NCBI GenBank assembly: GCA_039566865.1
Contig: CM076957.1
Coordinates: 10,859,896-10,923,895 of the forward strand
Length of the DNA: 64,000 bases
Direction: 5' to 3'
Origin: Aurelia coerulea
Taxonomy: Eukaryota > Cnidaria > Scyphozoa > Semaeostomeae > Ulmaridae
Of the stretch, positions 42,010 to 54,408 are shown one piece after another. The translations under genes were made by a program, and so were the position numbers. The notes beneath the pieces are model-generated. The model ran no database searches. It was not told the origin of the DNA and was given only the letters and a program-made list of their open reading frames with translations. How positions within the stretch are numbered: position 1 is the stretch's first letter; every line of letters starts with the position of its first letter.

Positions 42010-44485
42010 ATTATTCTCAATTAAGTTTATGGGAGTGGCAGCAATTATTCCTTTTGTCAAGGAGATACCACCATTGAAAAGACTAAGTTCATGTTCTGAA
42101 ATACTTGTCGATGATCAGATAACTTTAGTATCTCTAATAAATCTGTGACAGTACTTTCGGGTAGCACCTCTCACTTGATGCGAAAGGTGGAAATTCTTCA
42201 GGTCCTTTAATAGAAATTTCTTAGGATCATACAGTAAAGCTCTGTCTCTGCTAATCAATTGTGTAATGACTTTTCATCTGACCTGCATACCTTCATCAAT
42301 TAATTTTCTATGAATGAAACTTTAGACCCAATGCATGTAGCAAGATATAGACGGGGGCAAATTGTTTCGAAAAGCATCTGCTTCTTATAGAAGCCTACAT
42401 CAAACATAGTCAAACTATGCTTCAAATAAAGCATTTTATTTCAAATGTAATTTACCTCAACTATGCAACTTTAAAACTTGTTTGTTCTTAAAACTTGGTT
42501 CGCAACGGCAAAGGATTCCAGGATTAAAAGGATTCCAGATTTAAAATATATTTTCTGGCAGAGTACCCTATTTGAGTAAACTATTTAACGAAATATCATC
42601 AATAAAACCAATATTCAACTTTTTGGACACAAAAAATAACTTCTATCTACCTCATGAATGACAAAAATATACCACTTAATCATGCCATCAATAAATTAAT
42701 TGAAAACTGCTCAAAGTCAACACATAGAGCAAAACAGATGGATGAACTTACGAATATCTCACAATGACAGTACGATAAGACTAAAAGCGTTTCTTTCTCA
42801 CATGCTTTGCTGATAATAAAGAGGGGCCTGCTGTACCTTTCAAACTAATGTTTTGGACTACAAATCTTACGGACGAGAAACTGCGACCAAGATAATTGCT
42901 AAACATATCCCCTTTTAAAACTTAATGAGCAAATATTTCGCTTGTTATGGGATCGAATCAATCTAATTATAATCAACGGTTGGCAATGAATGCTCCAAAT
43001 CAGAAATTTACTGAGAAAAATATGCACCATAAAATTTGCAGACGGCACTAAACGTAATTCTGACAAAAAAGGAATGAACAGGATGTTGTCAAACTTGCAC
43101 AGACCAAACTTGTTCCTTTAAACCATTGTACTTGTCTGAAGAAACACCCCCTTCGCAGTAATGTTGGAACAACTTGGTTTGGGTGAGAGGAATCAGCATG
43201 GCAAACTTGGAATTCGTGTACAATTTTTAAAATATTTGAAAAAGATATCTAGCTAAGATTTTAGCCCATAAGCAGCAAATTCGCTTTTGATATACCATGC
43301 AATCATTTTGACTATTAATTTGCACGAAATTAGAACACGCTAATTAGAACAATTGCAACGTGAAAACGCTAATTTCCTTGACAGTTTAATTTGTTCTTCG
43401 CACTAACCAAACTGATGAGAGTGCGACGAAACTATTTTTTTGGTGATTTCACGTTTATCTTTTCAGGAGTTACTGGTGAGTTATTAACTTATTTCTTTCC
43501 TTTCAGGTTTTAAGGTTAATTCGGTTTTGTCTTACAGGATTTAACAGTTTTTCTCTTGTCACAGGCTTATTTTGGTTATTGTTTCTTTTACAGGAGTTAA
43601 TAGTCTTCTTTCTACTGAGTTCGCTGTTCTTTTTTTGCGTTTATGGGTTTAATATGATGAGTCCGTTATCCAAGGCTATTTACAAATGAAGTTGCTTCTT
43701 CTTGAAACACGGCTGCCCTCATCCATCCTATAATATAATACTAAAAATAGCTCTCGCTAGACTTGCCCGCAAGATATGCAGGCAGGATCCTACAGATGGT
43801 GTTAAGGTGGGGAAGTTTTTCCTGAATAATGCCCCGTTGTTTCAGTGAAATCAGGAGAAAAGTAAGCTATGTCATGATAACAATCACTATAACAGCATCT
43901 GATACATTTGACTCGAAGCTGGTCGTCAGCTTCAATTTCTACCAATAAGCTGGCCTTGAGTTGTTCAAATGATTTCCCCAGTGCTATCTACCTATGTATG
44001 AATTTTCTCTGGATTAAATAAACGTTTGTGATAATGTTATCTTCCTCAGCTGAAGCAGAATACAACCTCAGCCTGAATGTTCATTTTCCTGTCTGATTAG
44101 GCCTAACAGCGTTAAAAAAAAAAACAATCCAAAAAAGAATTCGGAATAAAGATAAGATTTGAATTAGACTCCTGTTCTAAAGGTTCCCATTTTGTCTTAA
44201 TCAATTGGAATGTTGCTTTGTTTTCCTTATCCACATATTGCAAGATGCTTTCACGGTACTGTCACGGACGCTTCACTCCTTTGTTAGGAACACAAACAAA
44301 ATCGTAGCCGTCATATTACATTTGACATCTATGAACATTCCTGAGCCTCGTATTAGGTGCCCTCGTTTTCATAGTGGCTACAATCTGCTGACAAATTGCT
44401 GACAGACCTTCACAAGATGAGATTTGTTCTGGTAATGAAGATCGTCTACCTACGCATGTACGGGGGAGACTATAAGCCCTTGAGG
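42010..44485. other. Intronic stretch without recognised genes
   Basis: AT-rich sequence with no coding motif. Near 43,465-43,600 five C/T-rich runs end in CAGG, which resemble splice acceptors and may be a degenerate tandem repeat. Confidence 0.3.
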
Positions 44486-44489
44486 ACAA

Positions 44490-44705
44490 TAATATAATAT
44501 AATATAATATAATATAATATAATATAATATAATATAATATAATATAATATAATATAATATAATATAATATAATATAATATAATATAATATATGATATAAT
44601 ATAATATAATATAATATAATATAATATAATATAATATAATATAATATAATATAATATAATATAATATAATATAATATAATATAATATAATATAATATAAT
44701 ATATA
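44490..44705. repeat. (AATAT)n pentanucleotide microsatellite
   Basis: About 215 bp of AATAT repeats with one interruption (ATATGATAT near 44,590). The repetitive open frames here are artefacts. It abuts the 5' edge of the RTE element. Confidence 0.95.
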
Positions 44706-44728
44706 ACAATACAAGCTCCAAGAAAGCA

Positions 44729-46614
44729 CTCTAAATCTCATGAAGAAAAGAAGAAACATGAAGCAAACAGGAACGGCTAGAAACAACATTGAGTACGCTG
44801 AATTATGCAAAACCATCAGAAAGAAACTAGGGATGATCTAAGACAATATAATACCAATTTAGTAGAGGTAGCAGTCAAAAATAATAAAGGTTTAAAGAAG
44901 GCAACACAAAGGAGAAAAATTGGAAAAACTCAAATTTCAGCTATGAAAGATGTAAACAAAAATATCTTAACCAACAGAGAAAAGATAATAGAAAGATTCG
45001 CTGAATTCTACAAAATACTATATTCCAGCACTACTAAGGCTGATGAAATACAATACCAACACTCTATAGCTGTCAGAATCAACATCACAGGTGATGAAGA
45101 GGTACCCCTAATACTAGAAAACGAGATTAGGAAAGCATTGTCACAAATGAAAAATGATAAAGCACCTGGATCAGACAACATCAACATCGAAATACTCAAG
45201 GCCGGAGATGAAGAATCAATAGGAATTCTGCAAAAAATGTTTAATGCAAGTTTAGAGAAAAGAAGAAATACCAGAAATTTGGAAGAATGCAATCATTATT
45301 TTAATCCAAAAGAAAGGTGATAAGACCGAAATTGAAAATTATAGACCAATCAGCTTGTTATCTCACATCTTCAAACTGTACATGAAAATAATAAAGAACA
45401 GAATTTCGAGAACATTAAATGATAGCCAGCCACATGAGCAGGCATCCTACAGGCAAGGATTCTCAACAACAGATCACTTGCACACGATAAATCAAATATT
45501 AGAAACTGCCGATGAGTACAAGATTCCCATTTCCATGGCATTCATCGACTACAAAAAGGCCTTCGATTCAATTGAACACGGAGCTGTATTCCAAGCTCTG
45601 GAAAAACAAGGTGTCGAAACTAAATATATCAACATTCTTAAAAACGCCTATAAAAACGGGACAGCCCAAATAAAGATTGACAGCGTAAGTGAGAAATTCA
45701 GGATAGACCGAGGAGTAAGGCAGGGAGACACACTCTCTCCAAATCTATTCATTGCGGCATTGGAGGAAATATTCAAAAGAGCCGATCTACAAGCGAAGGG
45801 AATCAAGAAAAATGGTGAACATATAAGTAACTTAAGGTTCGCAGACGATATAGTACTTTTTGCTAATGATCACAAACAATTGGAAGAAATGATAGTATCC
45901 TTGAATGAGGAAGGGAATAAAGATGGGATGAAGATTAACAAATCGAAGACAAAGATCCTTCATAATGTACACGCAAAAAGGAACAGTCAGAACAGAGGAA
46001 TAATCATTGACGGTGACGAATTGGATATTGTAGAACAATATGTCTACTTAGGGCAGCTAATAACAGCAGATAATAACCAGTCGAAGGAAATAGCAAGACG
46101 GATAGGACAGGGTTGGGCAAGCTTCGGAAAATATAATAACATACTAAGAGACACAAAAATACCAGTCTGTCTCAAAAGAAAGATAATGGACAATATCATC
46201 ACCCCAGCGATGACATACGGCGCAGAAACGTGGTCACTAACTAACAGGCTTGCATCAAAACTGCAAGTCGCTCAAAGAAGCATGGAAAGAGCAATGCTGA
46301 ATATCACGAAAAGAGATAGGAAGAGAAACGAATGGGTACGGGAGCAAACAAGAGTAGTGGACATCATAGCCAAGCCGAAATCACTGAAGTGGGAGTGGGC
46401 AGGTCACATAGGAAGGATGGCAGATAACCGATGGGGAAAGAAATCCACAGAATGGACACCGTATGGAAGGAAGCGCAGCAGAGGAAGACCAAAAAAGAGA
46501 TGGAGAGATGAAATCACAGAAACAGCAGGGGTCAATTGGATGAGAAGAACTGGGAACAGAGTATGCTGGAAAACGTTGGGGAGGTCGTCGGCCTGCAGTG
46601 GCCTGAATGACTGA
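44729..46614 (+). pseudogene. RTE-type reverse transcriptase (two frameshifts)
   Basis: Starts in the linker (TLNLMKKRRNMKQ, YAELCKTIRKK), shifts frame near 44,825 to RDDLRQYN, and continues through MKDVNKNILTNREKII and MKNDKAPGSDNINIEIL. It shifts again near 45,260 to EIPEIWKNAIIILIQKKGDK and IENYRPISLLSHIFK. From 45,355 the frame stays open: AFIDYKKAFDSIEH, RGVRQGDTLSPNLFIAALEE, catalytic RFADDIVLF (near 45,840), VEQYVYLGQLI and the typical RTE C-terminus WEWAGHIGRMADNRWGKK, RSRGRPKKRWRDEI. RQGDTLSP in place of PQGSxLGP is diagnostic of the RTE group. The endonuclease is absent. Confidence 0.9.
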
Positions 46615-46616
46615 CT

Positions 46617-46788
<172 letters not shown>

Positions 46789-47026
46789 AATAATAATACG
46801 ATTCTAAATTATTCTGCACCCAAGCAAATGGCAAAACCTACTGCTTAGTTAATATATACAGAATGTTTGCTGGTTTTACAGTTACCGTTAATAAACGCCA
46901 TGGTACAAACGGTGAATAAATTTATCACTGAGTATCAAAGATGAACAGAATGAATGATACTTGATGTGGGCTTAAAAGCCAGGTTTATCAAAAGCAGACC
47001 AAAACGAAAGGTGAAATGGAAAGAAA

Positions 47027-47449
47027 TCAGTGACTCAATTTGTTCACCCTGTGCCTCCAGATATAGTTCGCTCCAATAATATTAAAAATCGAGCACCAAG
47101 CTAACAGTTCCTTTACTTTTCCTTTTCCAAAGCCAATATTCCGCAATCGTTCATAAACGTCCTCTTTGATACAGCCAAGCGCACCAAAACACAGAACATG
47201 AAGAGAAGGGTTGCATCCATTTTCACGAAGAACGTCACACAGGTCCTGGTAGCGATCACACTTCGCTGGAAACGAGAATCCAAAGTAGAGATCAAAACAA
47301 ACTGTAACTTCTGCTATGATGATATCTCGTGAAGTTTTATCAATAATAACAATGTCCGGTTTCCGATGTTGAAGCAAGGTCAGCTCTTCTCGATATTCTG
47401 GCAACAAAGTTTCTAGTAACTTGTTTGTATAAACTTTCTTGCTCGAACA
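47027..47449 (-). pseudogene. PD-(D/E)xK-like nuclease domain fragment of a retroelement
   Basis: The open minus frame of about 140 residues is bounded upstream by the microsatellite at 47,450. It includes RKPDIVIIDKTSRDIIIAEV, TVCFDLYFGF and CDRYQDLCDVLRENGC, then LHVLCFGALGCI and IIGANYIWRHRV. The spaced PD...(I)AEVTV is the pattern of restriction-like nuclease domains, and resembles the C-terminal domains of R2-type retrotransposons and of related uncharacterised animal proteins. The lysine of the E-x-K motif is not evident, so it is probably inactive. No RT is attached here. Family from memory; moderate confidence. Confidence 0.5.
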
Positions 47450-47451
47450 TA

Positions 47452-47507
47452 AATATAATATAATATAATATAATATAATATAATATAATATAATATAATA
47501 TAATATA

Positions 47508-47539
<32 letters not shown>

Positions 47540-47621
47540 TTAAAACAAAACCATCATCAAAAATAACAGAAAAAAGTATATGAAAAACAAAACTGTTAAA
47601 AGCAAAACGTTTCGATTATAA

Positions 47622-47716
<95 letters not shown>

Positions 47717-48168
47717 TCCAGTTATCAGACTTTCAACATCGACGCACAACAGACAAATCAGCTGCAGACAGCCTGTAGTGTAGTGCTGCAATCATTGCTA
47801 CGCACAGCCCTTACATACTTTTCCATCTCTTCTCGTTCATTTGGCAAAGCCAGAATTTTGTTTAACCTACCTAGGCAACCAGCAACATTCTGTGTTGAAA
47901 ACACATGATGAACACTGAATTTAAAGGGCATTAAACGTAAAACCCATCTTTAGATTCTTGTTGAAGGTTGAAGGATTATAATATAATATAGTATAATTAA
48001 TATAATATAATATAATATAATATAATATAACATAATATAATAATAATGATAATGATACTGATAATGATACTGATAATAATATTAAAACAAAACCACCATC
48101 AAAAATAACAGAAAAAAGTATATGAAAAACAAAACTGTTAAAAAAAAAGCAAAATGTTTCGATTATAA

Positions 48169-48221
<53 letters not shown>

Positions 48222-48688
48222 TCCAATTATCAGACTTTCAACATCGACGCACAACAGACAAATCAGCTGCAGACTGCCTGTAGTGTAGTGCTGCAATCAT
48301 TGCTACGCACAGCCCTTACATACTTTTCCATCTCTTCTCGTTCATTTGGCAAAGCCAGAATTTTGTTTAACCTACCTAGGCCATCAGCAATATTCTGTGT
48401 TGAAAACACATGATGAACACTGAATTTAAAGGGCATTAAACGTAAAACCCATCTTTAGATTCTTGTTGAAGGTTGAAGGATTATAATATAATATAGTATA
48501 ATTAATATAATATAATATAATATAATATAATATAATATAATATAATATAACATAATATAATAATAATGATAATGATACTGATAATGATACTGATAATAAT
48601 ATTAAAACAAAACCACCATCAAAAATAACAGAAAAAAGTATATGAAAAACAAAACTGTTAAAAAAAAAGCAAAATGTTTCGATTATAA

Positions 48689-48768
<80 letters not shown>

Positions 48769-49017
48769 TCCAATTATCAGACTTTCAACATCGACGCACA
48801 ACAGACAAATCAGCTGCAGACTGCCTGTAGTGTAGTGCTGCAATCATTGCTACGCACAGCCCTTACATACTTTTCCATCTCTTCTCGTTCATTTGGCAAA
48901 GCCAGAATTTTGTTTAACCTACCTAGGCAATCAGCAATATTCTGTGTTGAAAACACATGATGAACACTGAATTTAAAGGGCATTAAACGTAAAACCCATC
49001 TTTAGATTCTTGTTGAA
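47452..49017 (-). repeat. Three tandem ~520-540-bp units: Gypsy RNase H tail plus microsatellites
   Basis: Unit landmarks AATATTAAAACAAAACCA recur at about 47,536, 48,078 and 48,598. Each unit has, on the minus strand, a decayed Gypsy segment: RWVLRLMPFKFSVHHV, IADCLGRLNKIL and EEMEKYVRAVRSND, with a shared internal stop just before RWVLR. A (TTA)n tract, a unique 100-bp block and a (TATTA)n tract follow. In unit 3 the Gypsy segment is continuous with the pol remnant to the right. In units 1 and 2 it starts at the same base (CCTTCAACAAGAATC) after the (TATTA)n tract. The tract lengths differ between units. Confidence 0.85.
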
Positions 49018-50620
49018 GGCTTCAATTTTGCACTGTAAATGGTCTCCAGTGCTTTACAATCTGTTACCAAAGGGAATTCTTGTAAGCCATACAGGTACAA
49101 ATGAAATCCTTCACACCCCCAAACAACAACTAATGCTTCTTTTTCCGTTTGACGATATTTACATTAAACATCACTCAGACTTTTACTTGCAAGACAAACT
49201 GCTCTTTTTACTCCATGCTGCTCTTGACCAAGAATGGTTCCCAATCCCACGGGACTTACATCTGTCCATATTTCAGTTTGTGCATTTTTGTCAAAGAAAG
49301 TCATCGTGGAGGCATTTCCGACTTTATCTTTCAATATGTAAAAGGCCTATTTACATTCAGCCCTTTGTCAAGTGAGTTTTCTCAGAGGCTCTGCAGTAGT
49401 GGCAAAATCTGGAATAAAACCTGAACAAAAACTAGCAAGGTCTGAACAAATTGTGAGCTCTGAAATAATGGAGGGTTCCTTTGTTCCTTTAATTTCTTTC
49501 ACTTTCTCCTAAGTTGGGCCTATATCAACCCCATTAACTGAATTTAATCTGTTCTAGCGTTAAACTTGTCTTGATTCACTGTTAACTTTTTTTCTTCAAG
49601 TATTTTCATCGACACGTACAGGCTCCTGTCATGCTCCTCTATGCTCTTCCCATGAACTACAATATCATCTAATCTGCTATACTTGTCACACCAGGAATGT
49701 CACATATGGTCTGCCTGATTATGTTATGATATTACTCTGGAGCACTAGAAAAAAACTTAGACGCTTATAACGATACAATGAATCCCAAACAGTAAATGTG
49801 GTAATATCTTTTGAACTTCCATCCAATTCAACTTGATGAAATCCAAGTTTCAAATCTAGCGTTGAAAAAACATCTCTGAAAATGAAAAACTCTTGTCCTT
49901 TAATGGATGTGGAATCCCTCTTGCTTTTTGTGCAACAGGCACAACATTTCGATCAATGTGAAGTTTCAACTTGCAATCAGCTATTTTCCCAACCCAAATC
50001 AAAACTGTTGGAAACTTCGGCACAATATCCTCTATTCTGCAACCAACAAAACGAACTTCAGGAACAACTCTCAATAATCCAAGACTTTTTGCTGCCTGAC
50101 TACCAAGCAAACAATGTCCATTTTCGCTAACATGTCCATGTTCTCTCTCTAACTTCATTGCCACCACATCCAATCACAACATTAGCTGAACCAACAATAA
50201 CTATGCACCCATCTCCGTAAACTCTCAACTTCTTGTTTTCTACGTCCCATATTCACTTCCAAACATTTTCTTTTCAACTTTTCAAATTCAGTTTTGCCCA
50301 TCACTGTCAGAATCAACCAACATATCAACAGATCAACCATTCATCTCAACTGAAACAACATTGTCCTGCATTGTATGTGAAAAGATAACAGGAAAGGCAA
50401 ATGGCTCTAAAACTTCTTCACATTCTACTTGATTCACTCTTTGATTATTTCTCTGGAAACCTCTCTGTTTACTCCCATCCTTTCTTTGAAACCCATCAGC
50501 CTTACATTTAAAACACACTGTCCAATGATTTGCACCTCCACATTTATCACATGTCTGTCCTTTTGCAGGGCACTTAGGAAATCACGAGGCTTACAGCAAA
50601 AGGTGTCCACACTAAATAGC
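48765..50620 (-). pseudogene. Ty3/Gypsy LTR retrotransposon gag-pol remnant
   Basis: Read on the minus strand. Near 50,575-50,520 is a gag zinc knuckle (CDKCGGANHWTVCFKC). Near 50,310 is a protease remnant (DMLVDSDSD in place of DSG). At 50,173-49,856 lies the start of RT (GKIADCKLKLHIDRNVVPVA, the segment before the RT fingers). Near 49,690-49,560 is RLDDIVVHGKSIEEHDRSL with the catalytic DD, and at 49,170-49,020 RNase H (QTEKEALVVVWGCEGFHLYL, FPLVTDCKALETI), running on into array unit 3. Deletions and stops are many; integrase and LTRs were not seen. The RLDD and DSD changes would inactivate RT and protease. Confidence 0.8.
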
Positions 50621-51320
50621 AAAGTGAAAGATTTCTGCAGAAATCATCAATGGAAGGTAATTGATAACAACAATTTAGATGCATAATGCCTTAGTTTAAA
50701 AAAACTACACCTTAACAAGAAAGGTGTTTCCTATTTAGCTTACAACTTCCTAGATTTCATTAATGGTAACTGAACTGCAAGTAACGCAACATGAATTGAA
50801 ATATTACAGGAAACTCATAGCCTAAATATGGATAGCAGTAGCCATTTTGATGAACAGATTGACGAAAATGAAAACCTAGGTCCATTTAAAACCATGAAAA
50901 GGTTCGTTTAAAACATCCTAAAAATATTATTGTGGCTTACTTGAATATCAACTGGATCAGAATTAAATTTAATAACTTTTCACAAATGATCAACAAAAAT
51001 GTTTATGTTTTAGTTATAGCAGAAACAAAATTGGACGAAATTTTCCCTACGCAACAATTTGTTTCAGAAGGTTACAAGGAATCTTATCGACTACATGTTA
51101 CATCAAACTCAGGAGGGATCCTTGTTTATGTAAATGAACAATTTCAATTAAAGTAAGTGAAAGGAATTTCTATTCCAGGAGATATACAAACAGTCCCTAT
51201 TGAGATTAACGTGAGAAACAAAAAATGGCTACTACTCCCCATTATATAGACCTCCTTCTCAGAATGAGGCTTATTTCATTGAACAAATACAAACATTGTA
51301 TGATTGTGTCTCTGTGACAT

Positions 51321-51405
51321 TAGCCTGCGTCACAGACCGAATTCCAAAAGGAATAGGAACCCTATTCCTTTTCCTTTTAGCATTCGGTCTGCGACGCAGG
51401 CTACA
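51321..51405. mobile_element. 85-bp foldback micro-element in the LINE endonuclease
   Basis: TAGCCTGCGTCACAGACCGA and TCGGTCTGCGACGCAGGCTA are inverted (one mismatch). The central arms AGGAATAGG/CCTATTCCT also pair. GTGACAT flanks both sides (51,314-51,320; 51,406-51,412). The same kind of element is at 61,495. Confidence 0.8.
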
Positions 51406-51832
51406 GTGACATACAAGCGATCATTAATTTTTGGTGATGTTAATATGGATCAGAGTAACACTACACTAAGTTCGTTTCTTGAGAATAATAGTTTGTCCAG
51501 CATGATAAAGTCACCAACCTGCTTCAAGTCTGCCACAATCCCAAGATGCATTGACCTCATGTTGACAAACATGAAACATAGCTTTTTTGGAACCCAAACA
51601 TTTGAGACAGGGTTTAGCAACTGTCACCATATGACATACATCATTTTCAAAACGCAATACACAAGGCTTCCACCAAAGCAAATAAGATATAGGGACTTTA
51701 AAAGATTCTCTGAGGTTGCTTTCTTGTCTGATCATCTATTTTAACAAAAATAAATCCAAATGATCTTGATAAATTTGGGACCTTGTTTGCATCAACATTG
51801 GATAAGCATGCTCCTCCCAAGTTGGTTACAAT

Positions 51833-53774
51833 AGACCCTTTCACGGTAGATCGAACGGGGGATTCGAATGGAGTTTTCGAGACCATGCCGCGTGAAATTT
51901 TTGATTTCAATATCATTCGGGCATCGCTACATTTTGCAAGATTTCTCTTCTTCAACAAACTGGAACGCGATGAAAATTTAACTGAGCCTACCTGAGCATC
52001 CAAAATACGTATCTTTTGTTTCCATTCTTTCTAAACTTTCTTAGAAATGACGAGGAACCTTCCCAAACTCCAACGACTCTTTGCTCCCTTCACAAAACCC
52101 CTGCCTAGGCCCAGCGACCGCCCGAAACCCTTTCGACCATAAATTCTGTCCAAAAGTAGCCACCCTCGCGATTTCCAAAATGAAGAGTCTTTATTCATCC
52201 ATGATGATCCTCTGAAATTTCCACACTTCTATCTCACTTGGTTTTTGCAAAATTTCCTCTTGATTTCACTCTCTCCGTGTTTTCCAAGTAGGCTCGCGGT
52301 CAGAAGCCGGTGGCAGAGAAGTTGGCTTGGAGGAAGTGCTTGGGAAATCCTTGGAGCAGAGACGGGGTGAATAAACGGGGGTCACTCATTTTTCATTTTT
52401 ATAAATATTTATACACGAAAAACCTTTCAGCGTATTTACAAATTATCTCAGAGAAAAAATTTAAAGAAAAAATTGTAAATAATTTAAATATGCTGCTCTA
52501 CCAAGGGGTCGTGTTTGGGTTTTGTAGGTTCAAAAGATACTTTCTAAAACCTGTTTTAAAACGAGCGATTGATTCTTGTTCTCGAATGTTGTCCGGGATA
52601 TCATTCCAATTTTTGACACCAGAAAAGTAGAAACTTCGTTTTGCATATTCTAACCTAACTTTGGGAATTTGCAGATCTCCATGATTTCTGGTTCTATGCT
52701 CTGAAATCATGGATCTTTCTATGACACTAAATGAATTTACTGAACATTTCCCGCCAAATTTAAACTCGTTCTCCCATCTATCAGCTTTCTATGTTGTTTA
52801 TAAACTATTTCATCCGGAGTTTACGATGTTTGCAATGGTTTTGGTTTCTTTTGCAAATTTTGCATACAAACTGTGATAATAAACGCATTTTTTATGAAAA
52901 ACTGCCATAGGAAACTCAACTCTCAGGCAGCCAAATTTCCGAAATACCATTACACTCTTTTACAACAGCTTTCTGCAAGTCAACATATTTTTTTGGTTTT
53001 TAATTGTTCTCGTATGCCACAAAAAAATTCAATTCTTCAACAGAAAACTCCAAGAAATCATTATAACTGGCATTCTCCAACAGCAAAGTCAAACGAAACA
53101 CTTTCTTACAATTCGTTAAATCTGGATGAGATAAGATATAAACAATATAAACAGCCGATAGCTGGGAGAACGAGTTTAAATTTGGCGGGAAATGTTCAGT
53201 AAATTCATTTAGTGTCATTGTGACCCCCGTTTATTCACTCCGTCTCTGCTCCATAAGGATTTTCCAAACACTTCCTCCAAGCCAACTTCTCTGTCACCGG
53301 CTTCTGACCGCGAGCCTACTTGGAAAACACGGAGAGAGTGAAATCAAGAGGAAATTTTGCAAAAACCAAGTGAGATAGAAGTGTGGAAATTTCAGAGGAT
53401 CATCATGGATGAATAAAGACTCTTCATTTTGGAAATCGCGAGGGTGGCTACTTTTGGACAGAATTTATGGTCGAAAGGGTTTCGGGCGGTCGCTGGGCCT
53501 AGGCAGCGGTTTTGTGAAGGGAGCAAAGAGTCGTTGGAGTTTGGGATGGTTCCTCGTCATTTCTAAGAAAGTTTAGAAAGAATGGAAACAAAAGATACGT
53601 ATTTTGGATGCTCAGGTAGGCTCAGTTAAATTTTCATCGCGTTCCAGTTTGTTGAAGAAGAGAAATCTTGCAAAATGTAGCGATGCCCGAATGATATTGA
53701 AATCAAAAATTTCACGCGGCATGGTCTCGAAAACTCCATTCGAATCCCCCGTTCGATCTACCGTGAAAGGGTCT
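51833..53774. mobile_element. Large foldback element with ~650-bp arms
   Basis: AGACCCTTTCACGGTAGATC at the left is inverted at the right (GATCTACCGTGAAAGGGTCT). Arms of about 550 bases pair at high identity (51,833-52,385 with 53,222-53,774), and the pairing resumes further in (52,721-52,830 with 53,120-53,217). A retrotransposon fragment interrupts the left arm. Removing the element with one AT rejoins the host LINE frame. It contains no transposase; the open frames in the arms are mirror images of each other. Confidence 0.85.
52386..52720 (-). pseudogene. Non-LTR C-terminal fragment nested in the foldback arm
   Basis: The minus frame reads HRTRNHGDLQIPKVRLEYAK, SFYFSGVKNWNDIPDNIREQ and SIARFKTGFRKYLL, then an AT-rich 3' end toward 52,386. 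This is the LINE C-terminal pattern. It is present in the left arm of the foldback only, so it inserted after the foldback was formed. Confidence 0.75.
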
Positions 53775-54030
53775 ATTAGGGATAAAAACAAACCACACTT
53801 GAATGAAGTGCTGCGAAAAGCAATGTTACAAAGAACTATGTCAAAAAGATAGCAAATAAGACAGGAAATGAGGATGACTTGATAAGATATCGAAAACAAC
53901 GAAATTTCATAGTCAAGTTGAACAGAGATGCTAAGAGAAATTTCTACAACAGCATCAATCCAACTGAAGCAGGAAAAGAGAAGGTGCTCTGGAAAACGTT
54001 TAAACCATTGTTCTATGCAGCTACGAGAAC

Positions 54031-54408
54031 GCTAGGCCGTATCAGCCATTTTTTGTATGCAACAACAACAACTGTCTAAACAGCGCCTCCTTATCGGTTG
54101 AAAATTAAATTCTAGCAATTTGATTGGTGAATTCGAGGCAATTCTACGCGGGCGGAAAGGGTTCCCACTTTTTAAGGGAAATACTATGAGTCCCTATTGA
54201 CCAAGCGATATCAGCAAATCAAAGAACGCAAAAAACAAGGGACGAAAACGCATCAGTCTACTTAGCTGCTACGTAATGAGCAGGCATTACTGGGTAATAA
54301 GGCCCCATCATTACGCCACATTCGAGCATTTGCAGCCGATCAGATTGTGTAGCAGAATTGCTGCCCTTACCATAGGGCAATAAGGTAAAAGATTAATGGT
54401 GAACTTAC
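54031..54408. other. Intronic spacer
   Basis: No gene or clear repeat seen between the end of the CR1-like fragment and exon 4. Confidence 0.3.

Larger units (their letters stand above)
50575..54030 (+). pseudogene. CR1/L2-like non-LTR element, first ORF tail and endonuclease, with nested insertions
   Basis: Plus strand. The end of the first coding region (LNSKVKDFCRNHQWKVIDNN) is at 50,615-50,686. The endonuclease starts near 50,930 (VAYLNINWIRIKFNNFSQMI, VIAETKLDEIFPTQQF, NSGGILVYVNEQF). It is cut by an 85-bp element at 51,321 and resumes with IFGDVNMDQSNTTL, KSPTCFKSATIPRCIDLMLT and LDKHAPPKLVTI at 51,830. It is then cut by the foldback at 51,833-53,774 and resumes with RDKNKPHLNEVLRKAM and, after a frameshift, DDLIRYRKQRNFIVKLNRDA and EKVLWKTFKPLF, ending near 54,030 before the RT domain. 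Dead. Confidence 0.8.

Noticed and set aside
43408..43435. Hammerhead-like CTGATGAG ... CGAAAC
   Set aside because: The bases between the two boxes do not form stem II, and TCGCACT upstream pairs with AGTGCGA instead. No third stem and no cleavage-site triplet in place.
44470..44816. Long repetitive open frames (also at 46.5-46.8, 47.5-47.8, 47.9-48.2 and 48.4-48.8 kb)
   Set aside because: These are poly-Ile, Leu, Tyr or Asp readings of AATAT, TGA and TAA microsatellites.
47535..47791. Leucine-rich minus-strand frame as a membrane protein
   Set aside because: The hydrophobic run is the (TTA)n tract in a Gypsy-derived tandem unit.
51783..51995. Mirror-image frames in the arms of the foldback (also 53,604-53,899) as a gene
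   Set aside because: They are the same inverted-repeat arm read twice, with no domain and no conserved start.
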